A program made the position numbers and the translations under genes. The notes under the pieces were generated by a model. That model saw only the letters and a program-made list of their open reading frames with translations, was not told the origin of the DNA and made no database searches. This document shows positions 7,521 to 15,881 of a stretch of 34,432 nt of DNA, in pieces. How positions within the stretch are numbered: position 1 is the first letter of the stretch; every line of letters begins with the position of its first letter. The stretch comes from Phycisphaeraceae bacterium (GTDB taxonomy: Bacteria; Planctomycetota; Phycisphaerae; Phycisphaerales; Phycisphaeraceae), in the NCBI GenBank assembly GCA_029260615.1, contig JAJDCX010000063.1, positions 1 to 34,432 of the forward strand. Reading direction: 5' to 3'.

Positions 7521-9560
7521 ATGAAGACAAGTCTTGCCTGGCTGAATAGTTATTTGGATAAGCCGATCACCGCGGATCAGGCCGAGCCGCTGCTGACCGG
7601 GGTGGGTTTCCCCTTCGACGGCCAAGACGAGCTGACGCTCTCTACGGGGGCGACGGACACGCTGCTGGATGTAGAGGTTACCAGCAACCGCAGCGATTGC
7701 CTGAGCCATCTAGGGCTGGCGCGTGAGGTGGTGGCGGCATCCGACCGAGCCTTGGTGGCCCCGGATATTGAACTGCCTGGCGATAGGGGTGCGGACATCG
7801 GGGGGCTGACAAGCGTTGAATCGAGTGAGCCGGGACTCTGCCCGGTGTACACGGCACGGGTCATCACGGGCGTTAAGATCGGGCCGAGCCCCAAGTGGCT
7901 GATTCAGCGGGTCGAGGGGGCGGGGCTGCGAAGCGTTAACAATGTGGTGGACATCACCAACTTTGTGTTGTTGGAATTGGGCCAGCCGTTGCACGCATTT
8001 GATATCGGCAAGCTGGCTGGCCGGAAGGTCGTGGTGCGGCTTGCGCAGGGTGGCGAGATGTTCACCGCGATCGACGGGAGCAAGCACGAGCTGACCGGGA
8101 AAATGTTGGTCATCGCCGACGCCCAGAAGCCCGTCGCGGTTGCGGGGGTGATGGGCGGGCTGGACAGCGAGGTGACAGAGGCGACCACGGACATCCTGTT
8201 GGAGTCGGCGATCTTCGAGGCGTTGAGTGTGCGAAGCACCAGCCGGGCGTTGAAGCTGGCGAGCGATTCGAGTTTCCGGTTTGAGCGGGGCGTAGACCCG
8301 TTGGGTGTGGACCGTGCAAGCCGGCGTGCGGCACAGTTGATTGTGGAACTGGCGGGCGGGCAACTTGCCCAGGGGGTGATCCGGGTGGGTGATGACGAGC
8401 CGGTGCCGACGGAGGTGTCGATGCGTATCAGCCGGTGTGTGGCACTGCTTGGGGTTGATCTGGATGCTAAGCATATATGCGACTCACTGGGACGGCTGGG
8501 CCTGAATCCACAAGCGGACGGCGACACGGTTACCTGCAGCATCCCCACGTTTCGTCTGGACCTCAAGCGTGAGGTTGATCTGATTGAAGAGGTCGGTCGG
8601 CAGTACGGTTACGACAACATCGAGATCAAGCCGCGTCTGGAGCTTGAGGTTCGGCCTAAGCAGTTGGAGGTCGTCGCGCGGCAGGAGCTTGGGCGGGTGT
8701 TGGCGGCGCATGGGTATCATGAAACGATCACCCCCTCGCTATTGACCGAAGACCATGCCAAGGCGTTCTGCCCAAGCTTCCTCAAACCGATGGGCTTAGC
8801 GGGTGAAGCGAGACGCAAAGACAAGGTGCTTCGGCCATCGCTGCTGCCGAGCTTGTTGAACTGCCGGAAACACAACCAGGATCGGGGGAACGAGGGTGTA
8901 CGATTGTTCGAGGTGGCTGGTATCTGGGGGGATTGGGAGGGCAAGACCTGCGAGGTGACATCCCTGGCCACACTGACCGATGCGCCGGACCCGCACGAAG
9001 GGTTCCGCAATGCACGCGGGGCGATAGAGGAACTGACTGAAACACTCGGCGGCGAAGCGGCGGCGAAGACGCTTTCATTCGAGCCTGTCGAAGATGAACA
9101 CTACGCACCCGCTGCTAAGGTGATGCTGCTAGGTGAGGAACGCGGCCGGATCGGCGTGCTTAATGATGTGTTACTCAGTCAGTTTGGGCTGCAGTCACCG
9201 GTCGTGCTGACGGAGGTCGATTGCACACCGTTTCTAGCGAACTTCCCGCCCAAACGCACAGTCGGCAACCTTCCACGTTTCCCCGGGATCGAACGCGACC
9301 TGAGCATTGTTGTCGATGAGGTGGTCACCTGGCGGCAGGTTGAAACGTGCGTCCTTGATGCTGAGCCGAAGATGCTCGAAGACCTGCAGTTCATCACCAT
9401 CTTCCGTGGCAAGCAGATCGGCAAGGGCAAGAAGAGTTTGAGCCTGCGGATGCGGTTCCGCCATCCCGACGCCACGCTGCGTCACGATGAGGTCGATCCG
9501 CAGGTTAACGCGGTGGTGGAGAAGCTGAAGCAGGGGGTCGCGGCGGAGTTACGGGGGTAG
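7521..9560 (+). CDS. pheT: Phenylalanyl-tRNA synthetase beta subunit, short form
   Basis: Beta subunit of the alpha2-beta2 enzyme that charges tRNA-Phe. The 679 residues include an N-terminal B1 fragment (MKTSLAWLNSYLDKPI), the LLDVEVTSNRSDCLSHLGLARE block near 48-68, the B3/B4 editing domain with the VVDITNFVLLELGQPLHAFD block near 142-161, the B5 domain around 280-350, the catalytic-like core, and a C-terminal anticodon-binding FDX-ACB domain beginning FPGIERDLSIVVDE. The OB-fold tRNA-binding domain that normally lies between about residues 40 and 150 is absent: FPFDGQDEL runs straight into TSNRSDC. This explains the length against about 795 in E. coli. ATG at 7521 is chosen because conserved sequence begins there. 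No pheS is in view. Confidence 0.95.
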   Translation: MKTSLAWLNSYLDKPITADQAEPLLTGVGFPFDGQDELTLSTGATDTLLDVEVTSNRSDCLSHLGLAREVVAASDRALVAPDIELPGDRGADIGGLTSVESSEPGLCPVYTARVITGVKIGPSPKWLIQRVEGAGLRSVNNVVDITNFVLLELGQPLHAFDIGKLAGRKVVVRLAQGGEMFTAIDGSKHELTGKMLVIADAQKPVAVAGVMGGLDSEVTEATTDILLESAIFEALSVRSTSRALKLASDSSFRFERGVDPLGVDRASRRAAQLIVELAGGQLAQGVIRVGDDEPVPTEVSMRISRCVALLGVDLDAKHICDSLGRLGLNPQADGDTVTCSIPTFRLDLKREVDLIEEVGRQYGYDNIEIKPRLELEVRPKQLEVVARQELGRVLAAHGYHETITPSLLTEDHAKAFCPSFLKPMGLAGEARRKDKVLRPSLLPSLLNCRKHNQDRGNEGVRLFEVAGIWGDWEGKTCEVTSLATLTDAPDPHEGFRNARGAIEELTETLGGEAAAKTLSFEPVEDEHYAPAAKVMLLGEERGRIGVLNDVLLSQFGLQSPVVLTEVDCTPFLANFPPKRTVGNLPRFPGIERDLSIVVDEVVTWRQVETCVLDAEPKMLEDLQFITIFRGKQIGKGKKSLSLRMRFRHPDATLRHDEVDPQVNAVVEKLKQGVAAELRG

Positions 9561-9635
9561 CTTGCCCAGTTAGAAATTGACGGCACATGGCATATATTGG
9601 CAGACATATCACATCTTGAAACAGGAGTCCTATCG

Positions 9636-10166
9636 ATGAAGGAACTTTCTAAACCGTTCTACCTGGGGTCGATCTTTGGTTCGTTTGGGCTTGGAATTCT
9701 GATGGTGCTTATCGGGGCCGTCGCGATGGCGGCCAGCGGCGATGAACCCAACCCGGCGATCCTCATATTTTTTTGCATGATGTACCCGCTGATGATTTAT
9801 GGGATCGTGATCCTGATGATCCTGGTGTATAAGATGTGGGACGCGATCCAGGACGGGCCCGCGCGGACGACGCCGGGCAAGGCGGTGGGGTTTTTGTTCA
9901 TCCCGTTCTTCGGTCTCTACTGGATCTTCCAAGCCTATTGGGGTTGGGCGGTGGACTACAACACATATGTGCAGGAGAAAGCCTTGCAAGGCGCACCGAA
10001 GATGCCCGAGGGGCTGGCGCTGACCTTGTGCATCCTGACACTCGCGGCGATCGTCCCGGTAATCGGGGTCCTCATCAGTCTGGCTAACATCGTGCTGATG
10101 GCGATCTTCCTGAACAAGGCGATCGATGGGGTCAATACCATTGTCAGGAGTAAGATGGCGGCGTGA
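9636..10166 (+). CDS. Four-helix membrane protein of unknown function
   Basis: 176 residues with four strongly hydrophobic segments: about 8-34, 43-66, 85-110 and 125-165. The segments are joined by short loops, one of which has DAIQDGPARTTPGKAV, so one cytoplasmic loop is basic and Gly/Pro-rich. PFFGLYWIFQAYWGWAVDYN resembles a pattern found in DUF4328-like or DUF805-like bacterial membrane proteins, but I cannot assign a family firmly. ATG at 9636 has AGGAG at 9622-9626 in good position; an in-frame TTG at 9597 has no such support. It follows pheT by 75 bases and may share its transcript. It converges with the glycosyltransferase gene at 10195. Confidence 0.75.
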   Translation: MKELSKPFYLGSIFGSFGLGILMVLIGAVAMAASGDEPNPAILIFFCMMYPLMIYGIVILMILVYKMWDAIQDGPARTTPGKAVGFLFIPFFGLYWIFQAYWGWAVDYNTYVQEKALQGAPKMPEGLALTLCILTLAAIVPVIGVLISLANIVLMAIFLNKAIDGVNTIVRSKMAA

Positions 10167-10194
10167 GACGGGCGGTTTCCCGGTGTGTAGCGTT

Positions 10195-10923
10195 CTATCT
10201 AACCTGTTTCTGTGGGCCGGTGTCCTCGCGCCGAGGGTCGTACCAGAGGCCCAATTTATCGCGGCTTTTCATGGAGTTCATACCGCCGAGCCCGAAGTTC
10301 AGCAGCATGCGGATGAGTTCCCAGAAGCCGTAGGTGCGCAGCTTTCGGCCGGAGGTGACGGCCGGCTCGCGTAACAGGACAAACTTGCCTTGCTGGTGCA
10401 TCGCCTGGCTGAAAGCGACTTCTTCGGCGGCGAAGAGTTCTTCGTCGAATCCACCCACGGCATCGAAGGCTTGCCGGGTGCTGTAAATAAAACAACCTGC
10501 GGCAAGGCCTGACAGCCGGTAGAAGAACATGAAAACCGGGACGGTGACCCGGGCGTGCAACGGCATCTTGCCTTCGAAGGCGACCCCCGCGCCGCCGCCG
10601 ACTGCGCCGGCGTGGATATTCTTCTTTACGCCACGCAGCAGAGCCGGGCTGATAGTCGTGTCGGCATCTATAAAAACAAGCACATCGCCCCTGGCTTCCG
10701 CGGCGCCGCTGTTGCGTGTCTTACCGATCTGCCTGTGATCGACGTGGACGACCCGGGCCCCAATTTGCTTGGCTACTTCGGCGGTACTGTCGGTGGAGGC
10801 GTCGTCGGCGACGATGATTTCGTAAGCCTCACCCAATTCTTTGGCCGCCGCGTGGATTGACTCAAGGGTGCGCGGCAGCAAGGGTTCTTCGTTGTGTGCG
10901 GGGATGATGAATGAATACATCAT
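10195..10923 (-). CDS. Family 2 glycosyltransferase
   Basis: 242 residues from ATG 10923. The GT-A fold is shown by SFIIPAHNEEPLLPRTLESI at the N-terminus, the nucleotide-binding IIVADDASTDST, the IGKTRNSGAAEARGDVLVFI block and the metal-binding DAD in FIDADT. The acceptor-side GGFDEELFAAEEVAF follows, close to the usual ED motif. A hydrophobic stretch around 130-155 (VPVFMFFYRLSGLAAGCFI) may touch or cross the membrane. Sugar donor and acceptor cannot be told. The frame opens at 10956, but the first 11 residues there are not part of the fold and overlap an intergenic repeat, so MMYSFIIPAHNE is the better start. Confidence 0.9.
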   Translation of the reverse strand: MMYSFIIPAHNEEPLLPRTLESIHAAAKELGEAYEIIVADDASTDSTAEVAKQIGARVVHVDHRQIGKTRNSGAAEARGDVLVFIDADTTISPALLRGVKKNIHAGAVGGGAGVAFEGKMPLHARVTVPVFMFFYRLSGLAAGCFIYSTRQAFDAVGGFDEELFAAEEVAFSQAMHQQGKFVLLREPAVTSGRKLRTYGFWELIRMLLNFGLGGMNSMKSRDKLGLWYDPRREDTGPQKQVR

Positions 10924-10954
10924 GATGGATGATAGCAGCCGGGAATGAGATTTC

Positions 10955-11032
10955 ACCGCATAGAACGCAAAGGGCGCGGATGAGTACGGCAGGGTCGGCG
11001 GGAAGAATCCATAGATTACGCAGATTCAGGCG
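10955..11032. repeat. Dispersed GCAAAG / ATTACGCAGATT intergenic repeat
   Basis: Two repeat-like strings lie in the gap between the glycosyltransferase and rhlE: CCGCATAGAACGCAAAGGGC near 10956 and TAGATTACGCAGATTCAGGC near 11012. They resemble strings at 5783, 15791 and 21477 and lie outside any gene. The rest of the gap to 11130 shows no gene or clear terminator. Confidence 0.4.
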
Positions 11033-11130
11033 CCGCGCACTTACACATGCGATTTACACCGGTGTAATCTTCGTGCTGGGCTGATTATTTCAATGTCATC
11101 CGCTTGCGCTCTATGCGCTCCGGGCCAGGC

Positions 11131-12492
11131 TTACCGCTTGGTGGTTTTGCTGGGTCTGGCGCGTCGGCGACTGGGCTTGGCTCGGCCTGATGCGGGGGCG
11201 GCATTGCTTTGACCCTGGGACGACTTTTTCTGCCAGGCGTTGCGTTTGGCACCGTTTGAGGGCTTGCGCTTGGAGCCGCCGGCAGATTTTGTCGGGCGTT
11301 GGCCGGTCGGTGAGGCGGAGGCCTTGGGGGACGGCGCGGGGATCGAGTGTTTCAGGAGCGTGATCTGCGTGCCGATCATCTTCTCGATGTCACGGAGGGT
11401 GCGTCGCTCGTCATAGGAACAGAAGGTGATGGCCTGTCCCTTGACGCCGGCGCGACCACTACGGCCGATGCGGTGGACGTAGGTCTCGGCGTCGCCCGGC
11501 ATGTCAAAATTGACGACGTGCGAGATATCATTGACATCCAGCCCACGGGCGGCGATGTCGCTGGCAACCAGCACGAGGGTCCGGCCGGTCTTGAAGTTCT
11601 GCAAAGCTTTCATGCGCGCGTTTTGCGTCTTGTTGGAGTGGATCGCCTCGGCGGTAAAACCGGAGCCATTGAGCCGCTTGGTGATCTTGTCCGCGCCGCG
11701 CTTGGTGCGGGAGAAGACCAGCGTGCGGGTCATGTCCTTGTCTTCCAGGAGCTTGTCCAGGAGGTCGGCCTTGCTGCGCGGATCGATGAGGTACCCGGAC
11801 TGCTTGACGGTCTCGGCGGTCTTGGTCTTGGCAGCAATCTTCACGACGGCGGGGTCGGTGAGGATCTTGTCGGCAAAGACCTGGATCGACTTGGGCATCG
11901 TCGCGGAGAACATCAGGGTCTGGCGCTTCTTGGGCATCATCCCGATGATTTTGCGGATGTCGTGGATGAAACCCATGTCCAGCATGCGGTCGGCCTCATC
12001 CAGGACGAGGATCTCGACGCTGTTGAGGTTCAGGGCCCGTTGGTTGAGCAGGTCCATCAGTCGGCCCGGTGTGGCGACGGCGATATCAACGCCTCGCTTC
12101 AGCGACTGGACCTGTGGGCGTTGGTTGACGCCACCAAAGATGACGGTGCCGCGGAGGTCCAAGTTCTTGCCGTAGTTGCGGAAGCTATCGCCGATCTGGG
12201 CGGCCAACTCACGGGTCGGGCTAAGGACCAGGGCACGGATGGCGCGCTTTTCGGGTGTGCGTCCGGCCTTGCCTTGGGTGTGTTTCTGGGGCTTTCGGCC
12301 GTGCAGCATCTGGAGGATGGGCAGGGCGAACGCGGCGGTTTTGCCGGTGCCTGTCTGGGCACACCCGAGCATGTCCCGGCCTGCGATGGCGTGGGCGAAT
12401 GTCTCTCGCTGGATCTGTGTTGGAGTGGTGTAACCCTTGGATGACAAGGACAATAGCAATGGCTCAATGAGCCGCATCTGTTTAAATGACAT
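11131..12492 (-). CDS. rhlE: DEAD-box ATP-dependent RNA helicase, RhlE-type
   Basis: 453 residues. The helicase motifs appear in order: the Q-motif region YTTPTQIQ (21-28), Walker A AQTGTGKT (45-52), PTRELA (about 92-97), TPGR (141-144), DEAD (165-168), SAT (196-198), then the second RecA domain with SDIAARGLDV and HRIGRSGRAG. After about residue 385 there is a basic, low-complexity tail rich in Lys, Arg, Ser and Pro (ending RRRARPSKTTKR), which probably binds RNA nonspecifically. The role is likely rRNA maturation or mRNA turnover, as for other RhlE proteins. ATG at 12492 (MSFKQMRLIEPLLLSL) is the family start; the frame extends 11 codons further without conservation. A long 5' leader precedes it. 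Confidence 0.95.
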   Translation of the reverse strand: MSFKQMRLIEPLLLSLSSKGYTTPTQIQRETFAHAIAGRDMLGCAQTGTGKTAAFALPILQMLHGRKPQKHTQGKAGRTPEKRAIRALVLSPTRELAAQIGDSFRNYGKNLDLRGTVIFGGVNQRPQVQSLKRGVDIAVATPGRLMDLLNQRALNLNSVEILVLDEADRMLDMGFIHDIRKIIGMMPKKRQTLMFSATMPKSIQVFADKILTDPAVVKIAAKTKTAETVKQSGYLIDPRSKADLLDKLLEDKDMTRTLVFSRTKRGADKITKRLNGSGFTAEAIHSNKTQNARMKALQNFKTGRTLVLVASDIAARGLDVNDISHVVNFDMPGDAETYVHRIGRSGRAGVKGQAITFCSYDERRTLRDIEKMIGTQITLLKHSIPAPSPKASASPTGQRPTKSAGGSKRKPSNGAKRNAWQKKSSQGQSNAAPASGRAKPSRRRARPSKTTKR

Positions 12493-12858
12493 GTGTACAG
12501 GTCTATTTCTGGGCCTTGGGCCCATAATGATGGCCGGAAGTAGCCGCAGATAAATCGAGGGGATAAATCCAGGTAGTCCGGGCGGTGGTTTAGGCCGCCA
12601 GAATCATCGGATCCGTTGGCCTGAAGCGAGGCCGGTGCCGCGCAGCACAGTATTGTAGCACACTTGGGCAAATATGCCAAGTGGGTGCCGTCAGACGTCC
12701 GGGTGACGCCAAACAGGGCTTCCCCCTTTTGGGTCTCTTTCCTTCTCCAACCGATGTGATAGCAATCTCAAAATTAATTATAATACAAGTACATGTCAAA
12801 TGGCATGCAAAACAGTTGTGTGAGACATCACGGGATGATGTTCAGTATGGAGTCGATC
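12493..12858. other. Divergent intergenic region between rhlE and the TPR gene
   Basis: About 366 bases with no gene. On the rhlE side there is a GC-rich leader with several short self-complementary strings and CACTTGG/CCAAGTG (about 12661-12683) forming a 7-bp stem with a 9-nt loop. On the other side the base composition turns AT-rich and a perfect TATAAT lies at 12779-12784. DEAD-box genes often have long regulated leaders, but nothing here identifies a known element. Confidence 0.5.
12779..12784 (+). promoter_or_regulatory. Candidate -10 box for the TPR gene
   Basis: A consensus TATAAT in an AT-rich stretch, with no convincing TTGACA 17 bases upstream. Transcription from here would start near 12791, immediately at the first in-frame ATG (12793), which argues that translation begins at a later ATG such as 12859. 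Confidence 0.4.
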
Positions 12859-13593
12859 ATGGATTGGTGGAATAACCTTAGAGGCGATTACGAGGAAATT
12901 GATGCACAGGCTAGAGACGAACACCCGCCCGGCATAGCCACACTGTTGAAAGGTATCCTAGATTCGACATCTGCTATGGATCGATCGTTCCTGGATAAAG
13001 CAGTGTTTTTAGCTAGCCCTAACCTCCCCGAGGCATTTGTATCACGGTTGAGTGGAGCTGCACTATTCGACATGGATTTTATAGATGAGGGCATCCAAAT
13101 TATGCAACGTGCCGTTGCACTAGACCATACCATCGACAGTAAGGATTACTTGGCGGTACGCCTTCAACGAATCGATCGGTGTGAGGAATCGCATGCTCTG
13201 TATCGTGAGATGCTTAACCAGGAACCCGACAATCTGCACGCGTTGATTGGGGTGGCGCAGACGTATAACGAGTTGGATGATCTTGAATCGTCCTTGACAG
13301 TTTTTCAAAAAGGGGTGTCGTTATATCCTGAGAATGTGCCGCTGAGGAGAGGTATGGCATCCGTATTAGCTATGTTGGGCGAATATACACAAGCCATGAA
13401 TGAGATAGAGCAATTGCGATCACAAGGTGTTGTGGACCATGGAAATATGCTGAACACCTTAGCTCTTTGTTATTGGTATGGAATGGGAAATAAACGACTA
13501 GCATTGGACTGCGTAGATAAGACCCTTGCCCTCGAACCAGACTGTAGTTCGTCTCTCAGATTGCGTCAGATAATTCTGGATGCTGGCCAGTAA
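12859..13593 (+). CDS. Tetratricopeptide-repeat protein
   Basis: About 244 residues, mostly helical. At least two TPR-like helix pairs are visible around DNLHALIGVAQTYNELDDLE and ENVPLRRGMASVLAMLGEYT, with the spacing of Ala, Gly and aromatic residues typical of TPRs, and two further divergent ones flank them. There is no signal peptide or membrane segment, so a cytoplasmic scaffold or adaptor is likely. ATG at 12859 has GGAG six bases upstream; earlier in-frame ATGs at 12793, 12835 and 12847 have weaker sites, and the first coincides with the predicted transcription start. The gene is more AT-rich than its neighbours and stands alone between divergent rhlE and convergent comF. The partner is unknown. 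Confidence 0.78.
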   Translation: MDWWNNLRGDYEEIDAQARDEHPPGIATLLKGILDSTSAMDRSFLDKAVFLASPNLPEAFVSRLSGAALFDMDFIDEGIQIMQRAVALDHTIDSKDYLAVRLQRIDRCEESHALYREMLNQEPDNLHALIGVAQTYNELDDLESSLTVFQKGVSLYPENVPLRRGMASVLAMLGEYTQAMNEIEQLRSQGVVDHGNMLNTLALCYWYGMGNKRLALDCVDKTLALEPDCSSSLRLRQIILDAGQ

Positions 13594-13626
13594 GATTAAA
13601 TGAATTAAGTGCGTTAATAGCCAACA

Positions 13627-14358
13627 TCAGATCGCCGCAAAACTCTGCCCCTTGGGATCAGCGACGGCGATGACGGCGGCGTAGACGCTTTGGGCGCCGG
13701 CCTGTGTGAGAAGGCGGGTACAGGCGCTTAGGGTTGCCCCAGAAGTTTTTACATCATCGATCAGGATCACGTCGTAGCCGGTGAGGTCGATGTTTTCGAT
13801 GTCGAAGGAGTGGCGGACGTTGTCGTGTCTGCGTGATGGGGCGATCGAGGTTTGTGGGGGTGTGTGGCGGGTGCGTTTGAGGATGGGTGCGAAGCGCCAG
13901 CCGTGTGTGTGGGCGACGGCCTGGGCGATGAGGTGGGCCTGATTGTAGCCGCGACGCCAGAGGCGCAATCGGTGCATGGGGACGGGGCATACGATTAGTT
14001 TGTTGGGGTCGCGTGGTTGGTTGATGGCTTGGGCGAGTTGGTTGCCAAGCCATTGGCCGTAGCGCCAACGCCGGTGGAATTTGAGTTGTTTGATCCAGTC
14101 GTCCAGGGGTTGGCCGTAGACTCCCAGGCGGGTGAGGCGTTGCCAGGGGATCGGTTGATTGAGGCAGAAGGCGCAGCCACGGGGCGTGACCGAGCCGGGG
14201 CCCGCGGAGGCTCCGCAGCGTGGGCAGTAGGCATCGATTGCATCGGGCTGCCAATCCGCTGCGCCTTCGGGCTGGGTCCCCGGGGGGATCAGCTCGTCAA
14301 TGAGTTGCCCCAGCCAGGTGCCGGCCCGGGTGAGAAGTTGTGTGCGGACGATGGACAT
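13627..14358 (-). CDS. comF: ComF family phosphoribosyltransferase-like protein
   Basis: 243 residues. The N-terminal zinc-binding pair CPRCG and CAFC is followed by VYGQPLDDWIKQLKFHRRW and a type I phosphoribosyltransferase fold with VCPVPMHRLRLWRRGYNQAH and the PRPP-binding loop VILIDDVKTSGATLSAC. ComF proteins are needed for DNA uptake in naturally transformable bacteria, where ComFC/ComF assists handling of incoming single strands; the exact reaction is unsettled. Length matches the family. The gene is divergent from the dihydroorotate-dehydrogenase-like gene, with a 59-base gap that must hold both promoters. No other competence gene is in view. Confidence 0.92.
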   Translation of the reverse strand: MSIVRTQLLTRAGTWLGQLIDELIPPGTQPEGAADWQPDAIDAYCPRCGASAGPGSVTPRGCAFCLNQPIPWQRLTRLGVYGQPLDDWIKQLKFHRRWRYGQWLGNQLAQAINQPRDPNKLIVCPVPMHRLRLWRRGYNQAHLIAQAVAHTHGWRFAPILKRTRHTPPQTSIAPSRRHDNVRHSFDIENIDLTGYDVILIDDVKTSGATLSACTRLLTQAGAQSVYAAVIAVADPKGQSFAAI

Positions 14359-14417
14359 GACGTGTCCGGTTATACTCCCGCGTGGTCACGGTGGCCAGAG
14401 TATTTTGTGCTGATTAC

Positions 14418-15335
14418 ATGACAGGGGTTGACGTGCCGGACACGAATTTACCAGCTAGGGATGCCTCGCCTGAAGGGTCGGCGAGGTCGGGGGTGCCGGG
14501 GGAACCGGGGGTGCCCGGGTTGTTGCCGTTGGTGATCTCTGCGCCGTTTGGGAATTACATCCAGCCGAAGGGGGCGACTCCGACGTTGGGAACGTTCACG
14601 CTGCATCGTCGGCCGGGGCGGCTGTGGCGGATCATCAAGACGGTGCGGTATCGGCGGGGGCAGCGGGCGTGGGTCAATAAGATCGGGCTACGCAACCCGG
14701 GGATCGACTGGCTGGCCGATCGGGTGACACGGGGGCGATGCGATGTATTTGACAAGATCGTCAGCATCCACGGGTTTGATGACGAGCAGTGGACGGGGTT
14801 GCTGGAGCGGATCGGTCGGATCAGGCCGATGGCGGTCGAGTTGAATATGAGTTGTCCGAATGTGGGGGAGATCGGTTGGCCCGTGGAACTGTTTTCCCGC
14901 GCGGTTGAGGTGGGGAGGCCGGGGGAGCCTGTGGGGGCCGGGAATCCGGGGGCGGGTGTGTCTGTGATCGTGAAACTGCCGCCGGTGAATTATGAACAGA
15001 TGGTGGAGCAGGCGGTAGCTGCGGGGATCAGAGCGTTTCATTGTTGTAATACGTTGCCTGTGCCGGCCGGTGGGATGAGTGGGCAGCCGTTGAAGCCTAA
15101 GTCGTTGGCGTGTATCCGTGAACTGCGGGGGAAGTCTTTTGGTAAAGGACTGACGATCATCGGGGGTGGGGGGATTTATGAGGTGGGTGACATTGATGAT
15201 TATGCGGAGGCGGGTGCGAGCCATGTGGCGCTGGGGACGAAAACGATGAACCCGGTGTACTTGTTGTCACACCGTGGGCTTCGTCCGTTCATCGAACGTG
15301 CCCGGCAGCGGTTTGGGGGCCAGCGAGATGCTTGA
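14418..15335 (+). CDS. Dihydroorotate dehydrogenase-like flavoprotein
   Basis: 305 residues with a TIM-barrel FMN enzyme pattern: PLVISAPFGNYIQPKGATPT, AWVNKIGLRNPGIDWL, VELNMSCPNVG, VIVKLPPVNYEQM, FHCCNTLPVPAGGMSG, and the phosphate-binding IIGGGGIYEVGDIDDYAEAG followed by HVALGTK. The Cys of NMSCPN is the position of the catalytic base in class 1 dihydroorotate dehydrogenases, whereas CNTLPV...GGMSGQPLKPKSL resembles the class 2 arrangement. The N-terminal 35 residues are Gly/Pro-rich and variable. The true pyrimidine enzyme may be encoded elsewhere, so no pyrD symbol is given. ATG at 14418 is the first in the conserved reading frame with a plausible context. The 3' end overlaps the GNAT gene by eight bases. 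Confidence 0.8.
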   Translation: MTGVDVPDTNLPARDASPEGSARSGVPGEPGVPGLLPLVISAPFGNYIQPKGATPTLGTFTLHRRPGRLWRIIKTVRYRRGQRAWVNKIGLRNPGIDWLADRVTRGRCDVFDKIVSIHGFDDEQWTGLLERIGRIRPMAVELNMSCPNVGEIGWPVELFSRAVEVGRPGEPVGAGNPGAGVSVIVKLPPVNYEQMVEQAVAAGIRAFHCCNTLPVPAGGMSGQPLKPKSLACIRELRGKSFGKGLTIIGGGGIYEVGDIDDYAEAGASHVALGTKTMNPVYLLSHRGLRPFIERARQRFGGQRDA

Positions 15336-15786
15336 ATTTGAGCCGAGCCACGGCCGGTACACGCTGCGGCCTGTGGTTGAATGCGATTATGATTTTCTCT
15401 GGTCGTTGAAGGTTGCGACGCTTAAGCCGTACATTGAGGAACTATACGGCTGGGATGCCCAGGAAGCGCAAGACGTTCTGAGGCGGGTGATGGTCGGGGC
15501 GCACCTGGTTCTGGTGGAAAGCGAACCGGCGGGGATGGTCAAGGTCGTAGTGGACGGGGGGTTTGTGTATCTGGCTGAGATTGGCCTGGTGCCGGAACGC
15601 CAGGGGCAGGGGCTGGGCACACAGATCATTCAAGACGTATTGGCCTTAGCTGATCGCAAGGGGCTGCCCGTGGAGTTGCAGGTCTTCTCGAATAACCCGG
15701 CAAGTCGGTTATACGAGCGGTTGGGATTTGAAGTGACGCACAAGAAAATGTATCGGGCGGTGGGCAAAGATGATTGCCAGCAATGA
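15328..15786 (+). CDS. GNAT family N-acetyltransferase
   Basis: 152 residues. The acetyl-CoA-binding motif A is clear in EIGLVPERQGQGLGTQII, with R/Q-x-x-G-x-G, followed by motif B ELQVFSNNPASRLYERLGF. The N-terminus RYTLRPVVECDYDFLWSL and LKPYIEELYGWD fits GNATs that act on small molecules or protein N-termini; the substrate is unknown. ATG at 15328 overlaps the end of the upstream flavoprotein gene (TGA at 15333-15335), so translation is probably coupled. An in-frame start at 15274 lies deep in the upstream gene and is not favoured. Confidence 0.9.
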   Translation: MLEFEPSHGRYTLRPVVECDYDFLWSLKVATLKPYIEELYGWDAQEAQDVLRRVMVGAHLVLVESEPAGMVKVVVDGGFVYLAEIGLVPERQGQGLGTQIIQDVLALADRKGLPVELQVFSNNPASRLYERLGFEVTHKKMYRAVGKDDCQQ

Positions 15787-15790
15787 TGAA

Positions 15791-15852
15791 TAACCGCGAA
15801 GGCGCAAAGAACGCAAAAGCAGACAGGGCGAAACATCCGTAGATTGCGCGGA
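15791..15852. repeat. Dispersed ACCGCGAAGGCGCAAAGAAC-type repeat
   Basis: Immediately after the GNAT stop is AACCGCGAAGGCGCAAAGAA, then a CGCAAAAGCAGACAGGGCG stretch and CCGTAGATTGCGCGGAAGG. It matches the pattern of the gap sequences at 10955 and 5783. It contains no ORF. Confidence 0.4.
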
Positions 15853-15881
15853 AGGCTACGGTTGGGATTGGATGCTACAGG

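Noticed and set aside
11347-12444. 365-codon plus-strand ORF opposite rhlE
   Set aside because: It is a mirror of a strongly conserved helicase gene in GC-rich DNA; its translation has no recognisable content.
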